NCBI GenBank assembly: GCA_002914805.1
Contig: JXTB01000001.1
Span: forward strand, 3,384,844 to 3,448,843
Origin: Parasponia andersonii
Lineage: Eukaryota; Streptophyta; Magnoliopsida; Rosales; Cannabaceae
Direction of reading: 5' to 3'
DNA length: 64,000 nt
The notes beneath the pieces are model-generated. The model was given only the letters and a program-made list of their open reading frames with translations. It did no database searches and was not told where the DNA came from. Of the stretch, positions 25,739 to 40,200 are shown one piece after another. Within the stretch, counting starts at the first letter, position 1. Every line of letters begins with the position of its first letter. The translations under genes and the position numbers were made by a program.

Positions 25739-25919
25739 AATAAAAATTTAGTATGTATATTTTTTTATTATAAAAAATAAGAGAGAGAAAGAACATTAAT
25801 GATGCACGTCTTTTTATGTACTTCATTATAACTATTAGATCACCATTAAATGGTGATCTAACAGCTAAAAAAAAATACATACCCATAAGTAAAAAAAAAA
25901 ATACCTATTAGATTGGCAA

Positions 25920-25957
<38 letters not shown>
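25739..25957. mobile_element. MITE copy D, left part lost in the N gap
   Basis: It contains gatgcacgtctttttatgta, a palindromic stretch around tagatcaccattaaatggtg, and aatacctattagattggcaa at the right end, next to a TA run (25923-25957). The inside matches copy B in reverse and the right end matches copies A, C and E. Confidence 0.6.
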
Positions 25958-25959
<2 letters not shown>

Positions 25960-28541
25960 CGTCCCAATAGTGATGTCTACTTTGGTTAATTATGTAAAAG
26001 TCAAAAACAAATTATGAAATATCAAAAAATAATTAGTCTAGAATGGTCAAGACTTAAGACGCGCCAATATTATTGTTCATATTCTTAGAGCACCTATATC
26101 TGATTCTGAAGAGCATACGAAAAAAAATTAAATAGCTAAATGATTAAAAAAAAATAGAAAGAAACACGAAATTTCCACCAAGACCTTTGTTATCTATTTA
26201 CTGATGACTAAAAAAAGGGGGCAATTTCCACGTAGAAGAGAGTTTGAAAGTAGCTTATACCATGTCCACACATTACCGAGTCATCAACACCATATTTTTC
26301 ATTTTTTTATAAATTTTAGCATTAGATATATGGCGACATATTCTGTATTAGTATTTTTTTTTCATTTCCTTTTTTTAATAAAAATTAATAATCCGAAAAA
26401 CTATGATAAATTTTTAGCATTAAATGTATGGTAACGTGTTATTAGTATGTAGTTGGACAAGAATCACATCTAAAATTAAACTTGAAGCTAATCTAAACGT
26501 GCATCATCCCAAAAAATGGATTAAGGCCCTGATTAAAATTTGTAAATATAATTTCATCCAGTAATTTTTTTAACAGAAACTACAGTAGTCAAAAGAATAT
26601 AGGTTTTCTCAGGGGCAGAGAAAGAAGGGATCAGTAGGGCATGTACTCTCACTCGATTTTGGGAGAATTTTTTTTTATATGTATTAAAAGAAAAAAAAAA
26701 GAGTGTCTTCACTAAAAATTGGCAAAAATAATTCTATAACTAACTGAAAATTGGCAAAAATTAAATCTAAATCTTTGATTATGTCATTATGCTTCTACTG
26801 AATGAACTTGCTGACTCCGCTAAATAAATTATTGCTTGTCTCTAGTTTCTCTACTGTATATTTTGCGGGCCAAGTTGATATTTATTAATTTGGTTTCAAT
26901 TTCGTGTCCAAAAAAGACTGTACCATTTCGTAATTTGGACAGTTAATTAACTAATTCTGGCTTATATCAGGATATAAGCCTGAACAAGAACTATTTGGGA
27001 CCTAGAATAATATTAATTCCCTTAATTATGGCTAAAAAAAAAAGAGAGTGAGAGAGATAGAACGTTAGAATGCTAAATTCCTGTCATCATCCTAATTTAA
27101 TGATGTCGGTGGTTGGTAATTTAATGATGTCAGCAGACCATCCAAATTGCAACTTGCATGACATATGAAAAGACAAAATTATCTTGTTTTCGACAATTAA
27201 AAAGAAAAAATTCCACAGAATTAGCAAATTACTACAATTTTCACTTATTTATTACAAATTCACTTATCTATCGAATTTGGTTAAAATTGACATATGAAAA
27301 GACAAAACTATCTTTGCTCTAAACATATTTTTTTTAACAAATCCTTACTTTAAACCTATAGTCTTGCACCCAAACAAACACAACCAAAACAACAATAAAT
27401 AGTAGGGAATAAATGGGAAAAAATTTAAATATAAGAAGACATAGTGAAGAAAAGCCTAATATAATTTTTATTAAAGAAACTTATTCATTCTTCAATTAAG
27501 ATTGTTTTTGGATAATCTTAGTCATTCGGGTTTGTTTGGGGGGGGGGGGAATCTTATTTACTTATGACCAAATTAGGAAAAAATATATATATAAATACCC
27601 GTTTTCTTAAGCATGCTTTCTTAAATACCCATTTTTTATTTTTATTTCAGTAATACTCATTGATATACTGGGTTTTTGGTAAATGTACATAAAATTTATA
27701 TTACATTTCAAGACATATATTTGATGAATAAAAATTCTACTTAAAAATAGGCATACATTTCAAAATGTAGATCATGCGTATAAATTTACATTGTATATGT
27801 AAACCATAATTAAAAATTTGCATTGTAAATATAAACGAAAAGACTAGTAACTCAGGTCACAATACAATAACATGACTCAAAATCTGCACGAATTTAGCAG
27901 ATTTAAGCTTGTCAAGTACAGGTCAAAATAAGTTAAACTCGATTAAACAAAATTAAATAACATATCAAAATTAACTTGCTAAACCAAAAACTAACTTGTC
28001 TAACGCGATTACATTTTTAGACTTTGAATTATAGTTTTTGTGATGAGACTTAAGACTTTCTTGTTATGCTTTATGTACTAAATTTAAAAGTTTTATTTTG
28101 GTTTCAAACTTTGGATTAAATATATATATATTTAATCGATTATGGTTGATTGGTATCATTGAAAATATTAAATAAGCTAATAGATTGCATCAGACAATAT
28201 TAGAAATATGAGATAGGTTAAAATCTTAAACTTATTATGTCAATATGTTATATTAGGTTGAACTAAATATGGCATATTTAAACAGGTAAAACGATAACTA
28301 TGTTAGCTGGTCGTGTTAGGTTGGACAACACCTATTTAAATAATATTAAATGAATTGTTCAGATGTTAGCCTATTTATTTAGCATGTCGTATATGAGTTC
28401 ACAAATTATGATACGAATACTAAATGTGTCGTGCTCAGGTTTAATGGCTACTCGTTATACATATGTTTCAATACTATGTAAATATGACACGATAACACGA
28501 ATTGCCTCTTGTGTACATACTACACATATTTTACACGTGAA

Positions 28542-28582
<41 letters not shown>

Positions 28583-28589
28583 AACCATG
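25958..28589. other. AT-rich intergenic DNA with one arm of a diverged duplication
   Basis: No gene is recognised. Part of 26200-27100 resembles 31500-32080 in the same order and orientation (shared words: gcaatttcca, gtagaagaga, gcttatacc, gccctgatt, tttcatcca, tttgcgggccaagttgata). A run of nine or more G lies near 27540, and a long TA run at 28541-28581. Confidence 0.5.
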
Positions 28590-30921
28590 AATTTTATTAA
28601 GGATATTATGGAATTTTCATAAATTGAAGAAAAAAATTAAATTAAATAAATTAGCTAAAACTTGAGTTGAATTCGAATTTGGGTCAAATTGAAAGATTTA
28701 TTGAGTTTGGTGTCAATTTCAAATTTTTGAGGACTTAAATGAAAACAAATTCAAAAAATAGGCCATAGTACAATTTTGAAGAGATGGGTCACCAACCATA
28801 AGTGACACGTGTCATAAAACTCCCAAAAATCATCTAAATCCCTAACACTCTCTCTCTCCTTCTCATGTTTTCCCTCTCCCTCCTCTACCCTCTCAGATTC
28901 TCCCTCTCATTACCGACCACCGGCGTCGACCTATGGCAGAACCCCAACCAAACCTATAGTTCGTCGACTGATGAACCCATGCCACAACCACCACTGACAG
29001 TTGCGCCACCCAGCTGCCGAAAACTACACTTGAAATCGCACACAGGCCGTGGTGTTTCACAACCAAATTTAGTCCTTCCGCCACCTACCACTGTGAAAAG
29101 CAAGCCCAAGCTCCCTCCTACCCGGGTAGACCCTCCGCCACCACTAATTTCTGGCCAAGGAGCTCCGGTGAGCATTTAAAAGTTTTTATGTCATTTTCGT
29201 GATAAAAAGTGATATTTGTGTAATTAATTTTGTAATATTTATCCATTGCTCGTGAAACTTTAGGGAATAAAAATTTGATTCAAGATAGGAGAATGAGTGG
29301 TGGATTTGTGAAAAATGGATGAACGTATTGAGAGAAAAATTGATCTGAAAATTATGGTATTTATTTAAATATTTCAAAAAATAGTATTTTTGTAACTTTT
29401 CTAATTAGTTTCTAAGTAAACCCATATTTGAGCTAGAGGTCTCGAAACTGAAATTGGACTTTAGAATTGGACTAAGTAAGATCAAGAGACAAGTTTTAAT
29501 ATATAATATCAATAGGTTTCGAAGTGGCACGAAATCTGAGACACGAGGCTCGAGATTTCACCTCGATTTGTGTGCCACGGGCCCAGTCTTAGCATGTTAC
29601 TCAAATTAATTAAATTATATATCTAATCTAGCATTTTTGGGTGCTCTGAATACAGTGGTGGCCTCCATTTCCCAATTTGAGGCTTCATTTTGAGAGTCAA
29701 CCCTTAAAGCGAGTCACAAGATCCCAAAGCGACCTTTCAAGCGACTAGGTGACCAACAGGAGAATCTACGAGCGCCGATAGCTTAGCTTAGATATCAAGG
29801 TGAGGTATGGGATCAATTACCAAGTTTATACTTATTTGACTTAAAATGGGCATTATGACCTATTTCTTGAAGTTGTCGATTTTCATGGATTTCATAGATT
29901 TGATCGGATATCTGGTGGACTTTTGAACTATTGAAATATATTGAATTATTCTAGGATTGGTTTATATGATTTTTATGCAGGTTTGAAATTTTAGTTTTAG
30001 GAAAATGCGGTCTTTATGTTGCCTTATTTTCTGTAAATCCGAGAATAATACCGAATGAGTTTTAAAATATGATTTCTTGATATATTTAATGCATAGTTAT
30101 TACACTCTATGATATATTGTACATACCATAAGATCACACACTTGAGTTCCATTTTAGCATCATAGTATTTAGAACGCTAGCGAGTTGTTATAGTATTAGG
30201 TGAAAGACTTAGGCCCCTATGTAGGATTTGCTAACATACCTCTGGGTAGTATCAGGATGTTGGGTATCTCTGTTCAAGTGGTATTATAGGGCCGTGATGA
30301 GAGGGTGAGCTCATAGTTATGCTTGGTTGATTTATGATATGTACAACATGATGACTTTGGTTTTGATTTTGATTACTTTGCAAACTTGTTTTATAAATGA
30401 ATTTTAGAAATATACTAATCATGCAGGTTTGAAAAGTTGCATTCATACCAAAAAATATAATTGAATTCTTACTGAGCATGTGAATGCTTAACCTCTTATC
30501 TTTCCCATCTCAGGTGGTGTACAATGTGACTTGGGTAACTCCGAAGTGAAGTGACTAGGACCGGAAAATTATTACTAGTTTAGTAGTTGGTAACTACTTA
30601 ATAGCTCATTTTGAATTTGTAATAATATTTAAGGATCATATTTTGGATTTAGATTATATTATCTATTATGCCTACTTGTGATGATGATGGTGATGTATGT
30701 GTGTTTTATAAATATTATTAACAGTCTATGTTTAGTAGTGATCACAAACTGTGAAAATTTATAATTGGATTATTTTCACAAACTTTTATTGAAGTTGTCG
30801 TTTTTGAAACTAGTGTCATTATTCTGAAAAATTTAAGTTTTTAAAATTTTCTAAAATAAATTATAAATTTCTACTTGTGAAATTTTTCTTCTGCCACTAG
30901 TTTGGGGTTTGGGTCGTGATA
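28590..30921 (+). mobile_element. Solo-LTR-like element 2, left end truncated
   Basis: The right end reads gggtcgtgata. The inside aligns by eye with element 1: a TATA-like gtcataaaac with a CT-rich leader (28813-28862), a GC-rich short open frame (28865-29179), a conserved tract around ctaagtaagatcaagagac and gtggcacgaaatct, a conserved gatgagagggtgagctcata (30296-30315), and a ttcccatctcag end motif. The roughly 0.75 kb at the left of element 1 is missing; homology starts just after a TA microsatellite. Confidence 0.5.
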
Positions 30922-33900
30922 GTATACAAAAATAGGTGTTATTGACATAAACTGAAAAAATATGTATTCATGAAATATAAGGTCCAAAAAACTGAAATTA
31001 GGTGTAAATTTCTCCCAGATTAGACATAGGAATAAAATTTGTACTGATTTATTAATTTGAGGGGCATTTTTGTTACGTGTGAAAACTCATGGATAAATCG
31101 ATTATTTCATCAAAACCCAGGCATATTTTTGTTATTATTATTAAATTTTAAATCCCAGTTGATATGCTTTTGTTTTGGGCCTCAAACTCTTGACGCGTAC
31201 CAGTAAGATCGAGTTTTATTAAGAATTTCTCATTTCTCAAACAGTTAGGGCCCTGGCTACTGAGTAACTTCCACCATTAATACCAAAAGAAAAGAAAGGT
31301 ATTCCTAGACTTATTAAGTTACAAATAATTCTCCTCAATTTTGGCTAATTAGATCATCTACCTCTTGTTTTTGAAAATAAAAAATTCTGCCCTTCGAATT
31401 TTCACTTTATAAACAAACACCCCTCGTCAAAATGAAAAACAAGAAATGCTAAAGTACCTTTGGTCAGTATTTAAATTGTAAATCAAAAGACTAAAGTAAC
31501 CTTAGGCAATTTCCAAGTAGAAGAGAAAGGTTTGGAAGATACCTTTTGTATTTTCAGTTGGAGGGAGCTTATACCCTCTCAGTCTCTCTCACACGTTTCC
31601 AAAGTCAACAGCCATGTTCTTTTTCTCTTCTTCTTCTTTTGTTTTTTTTTTTTAATTAGTAATTTAGAAATTGAATAATAGAATAAATTTATAGCATTAG
31701 CCAAAAAGGGATTAAAGCCCTGATTTAAAGTACTACATAGATTTTCATCCAATAAATTCTACGACAGAAATTGCAGTCGAACAATATACGTATTCTGTAC
31801 TTTTAATGATAAGTTTGGTTCAGAAAACAAATAAATTTCATAATTGCAGAACAGATTGTCTCTAGTTTGTTGTTAGTCTCTACTGTTTTTTTTGCGGGCC
31901 AAGTTGATATAATTTATTCTGTTTTTAAATTTCACGAGCTAGTAAAACTACATAATCTTCAATTGACTCATATGACGAAATTGGGCTGTACATTTGAGGA
32001 CTTAGAATGATAGTTATACCCTTATTACTAAAAAGAGAGAACATTGTAATGGTAAATTCTGTTTTAGCATCACTAGTAAAGTCATTTATGAATTTAATGC
32101 TGTTGGAACCATAAATTCAAGAGAGGGCCATAAATTCAAATTCGCAATTAGACTTATAACATCAACGCGTATATATACATTTGTAAACACGTATGTATCA
32201 TCCAAAAAAAACAGAACATTAACATGCCTCAAATACATGCCCCAAAAATTGAAAAATGTAAGCCACATTATAATGTCAATACACACGAAAAGAAAAACGA
32301 TAATAATTTTCATTTGTCAATGCTACAAGTATAAGTATAAATTGTATGCTAAGAATCTCATTATTAAGAGTGACAATATGAATAATGCGAAACATACTCA
32401 AAATTTGTTTTCAATGTTGTGATACTATTTTTAATCGCATTTTATTTCAAAGTGAAACCACACAATTATACAATGTAAAGTTATATAATTAAAAATAACA
32501 ACACATTGTTAGGTTTAAACTTTGAGTTTCCCAAGCTCTACTCGTGATGATCATAATATACTACCTAAAGTTTAGACAATGCAAGATAACTTGCAATACA
32601 AGTTCACATGTATTTTTTTTTTTTTGGTAACACTCGTACTAAAATAGAAAACTTCAGGTGAGTTGCATCGAAGTTTACGTAGAAGTTCTTATTTCTCGTA
32701 AAGTTTGGACCCTATACTACCCAGTAATTTTCACCATTAATCTTTTTAAATAAATAAAAACTTTTCCACCATTATTTAAAAAAGAAATATAATTACAAAA
32801 ACTCAACTCGATTTTGAATAAATCAAACAATCTACTTTTAAAAATCATCTCCGTAATTTCATATACAAATCTATCTTGAATATACTTAGTATAAATAAAA
32901 TAAAAAAATAGAACAAAAGAAAAAAAAAAACATAAAAACTCTCTAAATGAAAAAAAAAAAATTAGGAGAAAACTTCGTAAAATTACCTTCTATTTCATAA
33001 TTTTTTTTTTTTATGGAACTTCCTGTGTTTTGCGAAATAAGAAAAAGCCCCTATAATTTGACTTCGTAATTACAAAAAGTCTCGTAATTTGATTATTTTT
33101 GAAATTCGACCACTTTCATTTCATCAAAATTAGGGAAATTGATATAAAGAACAAAATTATTCTTAGTAAATAGTAGATCTAGACAATAAATTTAAGAATT
33201 ATTATACTAGTTTCTTAATAATATTTCGATTTTTCAAATAATATCAGAAATAATAATTCCAAACAATTATCTATGTATTCAAACAAGAAGTAAAAATATA
33301 ATATAAACCTAAAACCATCAGGCACTAATTGTAATTTTGTCATTTTTATTAATTTTTCTAATTTAGTTTATACGAGAAGAATTTTAAAAATAATCAAATT
33401 ACAAAACTTTCTGGAATAAACAATTAAATTCAAGGAAGTTTTCTCATGTTTCTTAAAACGTGAGAGATTCGTATTTAAAAAAAAATGAAATACAAGATCA
33501 TTTAATGTTTTCTCATAATCTAGAAAATAATTTTTTAGTTTCCTTTTTCTCTCTTTTTTTTTCTAAGGTTCAATATTTATTCAAAATTTTGGCTTTGACC
33601 AAGGGTATTCAGTCTCACTTTAATTTAGTATAAATTTTGACACGGGTATTTGCTATGAACTAAGATTTTTCTTTTGGAAAAAAAAAAAAAAATCCCGTTA
33701 TTTTCAGGAACCAAAAGTGCAGTTAATACTTAATACAGCTATCTTGCAATTATCCCAAAAAAGAGACCATTATCTCCTCAGCCCTAAAGGAGTAAAAGTG
33801 CCCTATTTTCTATACGTCTATACCAGCCATATCTAACAAATGGATTTTGAAGATGGGGTTGTCTTTAATTAAGTAGGTGAAAGAAGCAATTTACCCGCAG

Positions 33901-34240
33901 AAAACAAACAAATAAATACCTAAAGAGGTAAAAGAATAAGGTAAACTTAACCTCAAACCAGAACTAAACTATCAAGTCGTTAGCTCTCAACTAACGACAT
34001 TGATAGGGAAAATTTTATAGCTACAATAGAATTGTAACAAGGACTGCATAAAAACAAGAAGCGGCCAACATGTTTTCTTTCAACTTGCATTGCTAGGGAA
34101 GAAAATCATATATTACGAAAAATCCAAAACATAACAAGAAAAGAACATATTTGACTATAAAGCTAGTGTTGCAGGGAAAGAAGAATTCACAGAGGACATC
34201 CAAAACGTTACCAGTATGACCACTACTCTAATCAACGTCA
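30922..34240. other. AT-rich intergenic DNA; second arm of the duplication
   Basis: 31500-32080 resembles 26200-27100 (see there). The rest is A/T-rich with homopolymer runs and no recognised gene. The last few hundred bases include the 3' flank of NUP133. Confidence 0.5.
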
Positions 34241-37200
34241 CTAAATTGGGGAAGGACTTACTTCTTCTCCGCCATCCTGTAAACTACCCAACATGATCGC
34301 AGTCAGTATCAGTTTTCCAGCCTCAGGGTAGTCCTTGTGCTGCGTTAGAATTGATTCGACAGAAGAACCCAAATCCTTCTTCACCAGAGGCTCCAATGTT
34401 TCCTGCCTCAGTGGCAACACTTGATCAAACCCTTCACCAAAAGTTTCACCCAAGGGTCCATAACACCTGCTTGAAGCCTTGAAAAGGACGGTGTGGTTCA
34501 AATTCTGCAAAGTTTCTTCGTCAGTCCATCCCTCAACGGTTGAGGCCTGATAGAGTTCGCTCCAATCATCCTGATCAGCAGCATTCTTCCAGCACTCATC
34601 CAAAAGATTTTTATGGGCCTTGCGGAAGGAGGAGCTAGTCCATGCAAACACATCGAAGGCACATAATGAAAGCTCTGGCCTTTTCATTTCAAGGCACAGC
34701 TTAATGAGTTCTTCTGGATTAAGGAGTTGCTCTCCAACAGTTTGCTTTGTTTCATCATCAGGAAGGAATTTCATTATTTCTTCCTGCAATAAATATCAGG
34801 TATCAAGATGAAGTAAACAAATGAACATTGCAGTGAAAAGGAGAGAAAGAGATGTCATGATACAGTCCAACAGTTGTCATAATGCAATTGTGACGTGTAA
34901 TAATGACCATAACAAAAGATGAAGACAAGCCACTAATAGGGATAACTGTAATCAGATCTGCAAGTCGGCAAGCAGCACCTCAGACAACTGTTTTGGATCC
35001 AAAAAATACAACAATGAACAACCCAAGTGTGGGTGTGTGCATGTGAGAGAGAGAGAATCCTCTTTTTGAGCTCAGTAAACAGCTTGAACATGCAATGACA
35101 CGAGTTGTTTCTGTTACGTACTACAAAGGACAGCCCCCAATGACATCCCTTATAACAGTGCCATGATGCTAAATTACCACAACTAAAGATCACGTTCATT
35201 GGTTGTCAAACATCATCGATGGATAGGGGAGGGACAGTTAGGGACATCTTTCAACTAAATGATAAAAATGGCAATTGAATTTGTTAACATACCTGCAGTT
35301 TTAGTATCTTCAAATCAGCTTCAATACGCTTTACATTTGACTCGGCATCCTCACCTACCGATTAAGCAAATAAATAGACTTTCAGCCAAAAGAGAAACTA
35401 AAATAAATAAGTATAGGCTTAGGAAGTCAACTCACCAACATAGACAGTAACTATACAGATTTTGTAGAAAACAAGCCAAATGGAAAATGAAGATTGTTCA
35501 ATGCCCCTGTTTAATTCTCTTATTAAGTACATAGTCCACCCAGAAAAAATAAACATCTGACGTAAGTAGCACAAATCTTTCGATCCAACATTTTTTTTTT
35601 TTTCCAAAACAACTGAAGCTTTGATTTACCCATTTTTAAAAAGACTTCTGATGCAAGCAAAAGATGTGCAGCTTGCAACATATTAATACATCTCTTCAGT
35701 CTGACATAATCGAAAACCAAATCAGACAAAGTAAAACCATTCTGAACTTTAATTGCTGCAAGATTCAACTGATATATACAAAGAAGACCTCTAGGGGTAG
35801 TCACCTGCTATTGCAGCTATCTTTGAGAGATTCAAAAGATGCTTCCTGTCTTGTAACTTTGGTACCACATTTGCATAGCTGGGGTCTGTCCCCTCTTCAG
35901 CTTCTGAAATGGAGCTTTCAGGTTGAGAAAGGGCCAATAAGTGAAGCGTTTCTGAAGCCGATGAAAATTGATGAAGAAACAGTTCATGAAGCCAAAGAAG
36001 ATCCTGATGATGCTTTAGAAATATAGATAACTCTTCTGGAAACTCTTCCCCAAGCCTTAGAAGTTCAGAAAATTTCCTACTCACATACAACTGCTTCAAC
36101 ACAAAGTAACTGAAACCTCCATTCGGTCCCATGCTCTCATGCTATACACCAGCACATTAGGAAATGTTTCAGCAAGAATAGATACATCGACTAAGTAATG
36201 AAGTACCAAAATGCACAAACATATCAGCATTATCCAGAGTAATGAAATGAATTGAAACGTAAATAGAGTTCTGGAAAAATTGAACTCAGAAAATAGTAAA
36301 GCCGGAGAGTGCATTGGGAGGATGACAACATGTATAAATGACATGAATTGTTCTACCTTAGAAAGCATTTCCAAGGGGGGGAAAAAATATATATATATAT
36401 ATATATTATATTATCTATTAATACTATATAAAGGAAACGACACCATACAGAAGAAAACCATTTAGGGAAAAACAAGAGAGGTTTATCGTATTTCAATGAT
36501 TAAATAAAACATCTTCATCGGCACAATATCACCTTGCATTTTTCAAAATTGGATTTCATTAGTAGCACGAATTCTCCTTTCTTGGGCCAAGCTTTGATCT
36601 ATGGGAAATCCGTAGCATGCTTGTGCTTTGTAGTCAAAGGTTTTGATTTATCGGGTAGAAAAAAGTTGGATAAAGGAAATTGTGAATTTTTGGAGGTGTG
36701 TTACCTCACAAGTCCCAATGTTTCAGAAACAAACAAAATATAAAGATAAAAACGTGACAAGAAATGACCATATTCGCATCACAGAATAGATCAAAATAAA
36801 TGACCGTAATATTACCATTAGATTTCTAAGCAATTCTGAATCATTGAGGTCACAGCATATTTTCCATAAAGAATCATAGCATTCGTGCCGTTTTGCAATT
36901 GACAGTAGTTGTGAACAAGACTTCCTTAGAATTTCTTCCATGTGTACACCAGTTTCTTCGCTTAAATCCTGAAAACAAAAGTAATTCAAGATTGATTATG
37001 TATCCACTTTCATGAAAATCAAAAGAACATACTGATTGCTTAGCTAAGCCAAAAAGATTAAACCTGATGCCTAGCTTCCACAAATTCTTTGACCTGTTGA
37101 TATAACGAGTTGAGCAGCACATCCCTCCTACTCCAATACTCATCCAACAGACCTTTGTGATCCTCCCCAAGCTCAACTTTAGCACTGACGGCACCAGCAT

Positions 37201-40200
37201 ATGCCTCAAGTAGAACTTCTGTCAGTGTTTCTAGATGAGTATATAAATCTGATTTTGCAGACACATCAAATCTAGATGCTTCCTTTAGCAGCTGAAGCAT
37301 AAAGGAAGCAATACTCCACATCCCATTCCGCACCACATGTTTACAATACCATGGTGTTAAGCCCTCAGGTGGGGGATACCAAATATGGTGCTCACTTTTG
37401 TAGTTCATGGCTGTCCGAACTATAGTAACACATGCATTGGACAATTCACAAGCTCTCTGGATCTGAACTCCAAACGGCTGCTCTGCACTTATTATATATT
37501 CTAGCTGTCTGTCTAAACAATAAAATACTTCTTCAAGATCTGAAACCTTACTATAGAATACTTCAGCATTATCTCTGTCCATCAGAAGAACAGTACTTCG
37601 CCTGGCTCTTTCACCAACAAATTGAATAAGATCCCAAAGAGCACCTGATATCTGAATTTCTTGGCTAGAGTGAGAGGAACCAACACCTGTAGAGCGGTTC
37701 TGGCCAATAATGTTTTGCAATTCCCTCAGTTGAATCATTCCAGCAAGCTTTTCACCATGTTCCAAGATAGTTTGCAAGGAATGTCCTGCCAACAAAAGTT
37801 ATAATTAAACTTGAAAAGTCTCACTTCTCTCCTTTCGTTTCCTTAATAAACTTTTCAATACAGAGCACATATTGAATTGCAAAGCTGCCAAGCAAATCCT
37901 CTCTTTAGATGCCATTACCTCATGCTACAACAATTTAGGTAACATGGTCATAAAAGAACTGATACACTGTGCACATTGGTAACATTTTGCTGATAAAAAG
38001 TAGCAGTCAAAAACAAGAGAGAGAACATGATGTTGCTCATGGCTTACTAAAGACATCTGGCAGTAGGAGTCTACAAATTCAGAAAGCACAGAGAAAGTAA
38101 TCTGGTCTCAAGATAGTACATGGGTGTCATAATAAGTAATATACAATTGTGCACAGTAACATGCTAATAACAACACGACATTTTATCACAACCTGAGATC
38201 CAGTAACCATGAAGCAACTATAACTAGGTTTCTACAAATTTAAATAGATATTGTGCTACAGCAACATTGCGAAGGGCAAAAGACCACAAATAAGTGTCCA
38301 TAATCAGTAGAGTAGCTGAGAATACATGCAGAAGTTGTGTTCCATTATCATCAAAAGTGGGACTTTTTAAGTTTCAATACAAGCCCCATGTAAATTTTAT
38401 TAAAGATATTGTGCAATATGACAAATAATAACTATATGGCTTACTCTGTCTAGAACACAGCTCCTCGTGGCATTTAGACAGAGCAAGAAACTGAAGAAAC
38501 TTTTGATGCTTTTGCTGCTTTTCCAAAAGTTGGGATGAAACAACGGCCATGGCCAAAATCTCAGCTCCTCTGGTTGTTGTCCAGTGTTTAGCTAAGGTGT
38601 CAACAATTGATTTGCTCATTCGTGCAAAAACATTTGTTTCTTCACCCCTTTCAAATGCTCTTGTTCTTTGTAGCTTTTCAAGCGAACCTTCAACCTTCCC
38701 AGATAATTGAAAATCATGAAAAAGCTGACCCAGCAAAGTTTCTGATTCTTCATCTTGGGCACTTCGGTGTGCTATCACACCCACAACCGCCCTTTGTCTG
38801 TCCCCAGCATCCAGTGCTTCAGAACTAGCCCTTCTAGGAGCCACATTGCCTCCAAATGAGAGGTTTTTTTGCTCCTCTTGTGCAGATCCTTCATTTGAAC
38901 TACCTTTACGTGACAAGCTTCTTTCAGGCGGCTCAACTCCACCAAGAATCACAGCCTTTTCAGGTATTGCCCATATTCCTGCTTTTTCAGTTAGTACAAC
39001 CCATGCCCCTTCTTCAGCAGCGTCTGTAGAAGGAAGAATTGAAGCATCTAGTACTTTACCCGCATCATAAGGTAGGTCAAATTGATAGAGGCGGGTAGAG
39101 TTTCTATAATAGTGGGAGACTGTTGCTGTTCCATCATTAGAAAGTATTATTGTTGAGCCAGAAGGCTTTCCCCCTACTCGAAGTTTCATTGAGAACAGAA
39201 AATCTTCATCTTCAACTCTTGCTTTTGGGATAATCACTTGGATGGGAGCTTTTTTCTCTAAAACCCTTTCTTGGGATACCTCTATACTCAGCCCAGACTT
39301 GTATTGCATGGTGAGAAGAGAATACTGTGTGTAGCTTGAACTACTAACCCGGTCCTTACAGAATGTGGCAACAAGAATGGTAATAACTTTCCCACGACTG
39401 TCTACCTGCACATCAAGAGGCCAAATACGCTTCTGTCCAGCTAGATCCCTTTTAATCCCCAAATCTCCATCAGTGCCTATAATTTCATGTGACCAGACCT
39501 TTGACACTTTTACATCAGAAGAAAATTCAACATCAAAACAGTGTATCTCATAATCAGTCAGAACAAAAAACTGCCTGTTGGATTCTTGCACAGATGGATG
39601 TGAAAAACGCCAGATCAGCGACCTTGGATATCCCCTGCTTCCTATAACTTGACCACCATCACCACTTTGGGAGCTTAAACTTGAAGTATCCCAGTATACT
39701 TTTTGACGTTTAATACCAGACAGGCTACAAAGAAACTGCCATAGCTCACCATTTGAACTAGAAGCGAGCACAATGCAAACATGCTGCAAATTGGGAACTG
39801 CAGAAGCAATCAAAGAGTTAAAAGGACACAATCCAGTCAAAATATTCCTTTGCTTGTTCAGGGTGGTCTTTGCATTAATAGGTGTAGAAGTCACCTCTGA
39901 TTCATTAGAAGATGCAATACTGATAACTGGAGCAGATTTTCCTTCAGAGTATATGTCATGCCAGTAAACAAAAGCACGAGTTTTTCGGTTACACAATATA
40001 ATAGCAGCATAGTTATGATGTTCTACGACTTTCTTTGTTCTCCTAGGTGTCCCATCCCAATTGACAGCACAAAGCAACCAACATTTACCATCACTTTTGC
40101 CAATATCTCCACGCTCTAAAACAATTGAAGGGATTTCAAGAACAACGCATTTCTTTGACACAGCAGGAGATAGGTAACTCCAAATGAAGAGTCTGCTACC

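Noticed and set aside
25052..25886. Long open frames across 25.1-25.9 kb on both strands
   Set aside because: They consist mostly of N from the assembly gap.
38607..39967. Open frames on the + strand within NUP133
   Set aside because: They lie antisense to the conserved beta-propeller exon.
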